Source of the DNA: Bacillota bacterium
Lineage (GTDB): Bacteria > Bacillota > Clostridia > Peptostreptococcales > Anaerovoracaceae
Assembly: GCA_022706625.1 (NCBI GenBank)
Contig: JAKJCD010000110.1
Coordinates: 1-6,238, forward strand
DNA length: 6,238 nt
Reading direction: 5' to 3'
Shown one piece after another: positions 5,646 through 6,238 of the stretch. A program made the position numbers and the translations under genes. How positions within the stretch are numbered: position 1 is the stretch's first letter; every line of letters begins with the position of its first letter. Under the pieces are notes generated by a model, which had not been told where the DNA came from, searched no databases, and worked only from the letters and a program-made list of their open reading frames with translations.

Positions 5646-6238
5646 TTTTTCTTCCTCTCGGTATCGATCGGGGCTATATGTGCCCGCGAAAGTACCCTGT
5701 TTGCTATCATTCTTATGTCCCTGCAGAAGTCATCACTTTTATATGACAGCAAAGTTCTGTGGTCGGACTCCGCCTGTCTCTCATAGCCTGATGCGCTTAC
5801 TTTCATAAGGTTTTCACGGGGCAGCCGAAGCCTCTTTCCTATATAATCCAGCCCATAAAGATCGCTTTCGATATGCTTGTTGACAATGTGAGCGGAAAAT
5901 TTGATTTTCAGCTTGTCATAGATCGGTTGGAGGCTTTCGTATCGTTTTATTATCGATTCCTGCTGAGTGATTATACAGTATCTGTCTCCTATATTCTCAA
6001 GGGCTCCGATTGCCAGACCGTTATCGATATCGTTGCCGGTATCCGCAAGTATAAGATCGAATGAACCCTCTAAGCTTTTAAGAAGATATGCAGCCATTTC
6101 CGGATAATAGCTTCGAATTTGTTCTATGCTTTCCACACCTCCCAGCATGTAGAAATTCCCGTCTTTCTTGCAGCCCATGACAAGCTTTTCCGTGTCAAGC
6201 AGCCTGCTGTCCAAATGCAGTCTTATCCCTTCGATAGA
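5627..6238 (-). CDS. TadZ/CpaE-like ParA/MinD-family ATPase, C-terminal part (5' end outside window)
   Basis: The reading frame is open to the right edge of the window, so this is a partial gene. The 203 residues seen are its C-terminal portion, and a TTG at 6214 is probably internal. Around fragment residues 61-68 is a hydrophobic strand ending in Asp-Thr-Gly (DLILADTG). This matches the switch II / Walker B-side strand of ParA/MinD/TadZ deviant P-loop ATPases. It is followed by a strand like those carrying the nucleotide-specificity region (YCIITQQES) and another with Asn-Lys (HIVNKH). The Walker A lysine region would lie upstream and cannot be checked. No membrane segment is visible. TadZ/CpaE proteins localise the Tad pilus machine at the cell membrane. 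Placement directly before the secretion ATPase gene, with a 19-base overlap (stop TAG at 5627-5629), fits that role. The family assignment rests on context plus these strands; another ParA-like protein is possible. Confidence 0.75.
   Translation of the reverse strand, partial: SIEGIRLHLDSRLLDTEKLVMGCKKDGNFYMLGGVESIEQIRSYYPEMAAYLLKSLEGSFDLILADTGNDIDNGLAIGALENIGDRYCIITQQESIIKRYESLQPIYDKLKIKFSAHIVNKHIESDLYGLDYIGKRLRLPRENLMKVSASGYERQAESDHRTLLSYKSDDFCRDIRMIANRVLSRAHIAPIDTERKKKWLPFI

Noticed and set aside
5505..5786. Plus-strand open frame opposite the TadZ/TadA junction, and similar plus-strand frames across the operon
   Set aside because: They lie antisense to well-supported genes, have no family features or good ribosome binding sites, and read as shadows.
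6212..6214. TTG as the true start of the TadZ-like gene
   Set aside because: The frame stays open to the window edge, there is no ribosome binding site before it, and the ATP-binding N-terminus expected of the family would be missing.

Overview
The window looks like a piece of a Bacillota chromosome, probably a clostridium. I infer this from strong AGGAGG-type ribosome binding sites, moderately AT-rich DNA, and a Tad pilus gene set with no outer-membrane secretin in view. No rRNA, tRNA or other species marker is present, so this is inference. All nine genes I can support lie on the minus strand and read from the right edge toward the left.

From 6238 down to about 1395 is a compact Tad/Flp (type IVc) pilus operon. 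In transcription order it holds: the C-terminal part of a TadZ/CpaE-like ParA-family ATPase (cut by the window edge); a TadA/CpaF-like secretion ATPase with an unusual P-loop; a TadB-like and a TadC-like inner-membrane platform protein; two tiny hydrophobic pilin-like peptides of 47 and 48 residues; and two membrane-anchored proteins of 140 and 148 residues that sit where TadE/TadF-type minor pilins would be. Gaps are about 8 to 35 bases, or there is a short overlap, and most starts have a good Shine-Dalgarno sequence. Three of the last four pilus-side genes start with TTG or GTG.

The two small peptide genes are the most notable feature. Their first 16 codons are a 47-base perfect duplication, with only the start codon differing (ATG against TTG). 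Their tails are unrelated in sequence. The next protein also begins with a similar Met-Lys-Gln-aliphatic stretch. None of the three shows the classical Flp prepilin cleavage motif.

From 1346 to 534, after a 48-base gap, is a multi-pass membrane protein of the DUF1624 / heparan-alpha-glucosaminide N-acetyltransferase-like family. It may be co-transcribed with the pilus genes or be an unrelated neighbour.

Positions 1 to 533 hold no gene I can support. The first 290 bases or so are a tandem array with a 124-base period. It is built from alternating GCAACG and CGTTGC islands that can fold into hairpins. Positions about 300 to 533 show nothing I can identify.

Working model: the TadZ-like protein places the machine, the TadA-like ATPase drives the TadB/TadC platform, and the platform extrudes fibres of one or both short peptides, with the two longer anchored proteins as minor or initiating subunits. 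A prepilin peptidase (TadV/CpaA) is not in the window and would be expected upstream or elsewhere.
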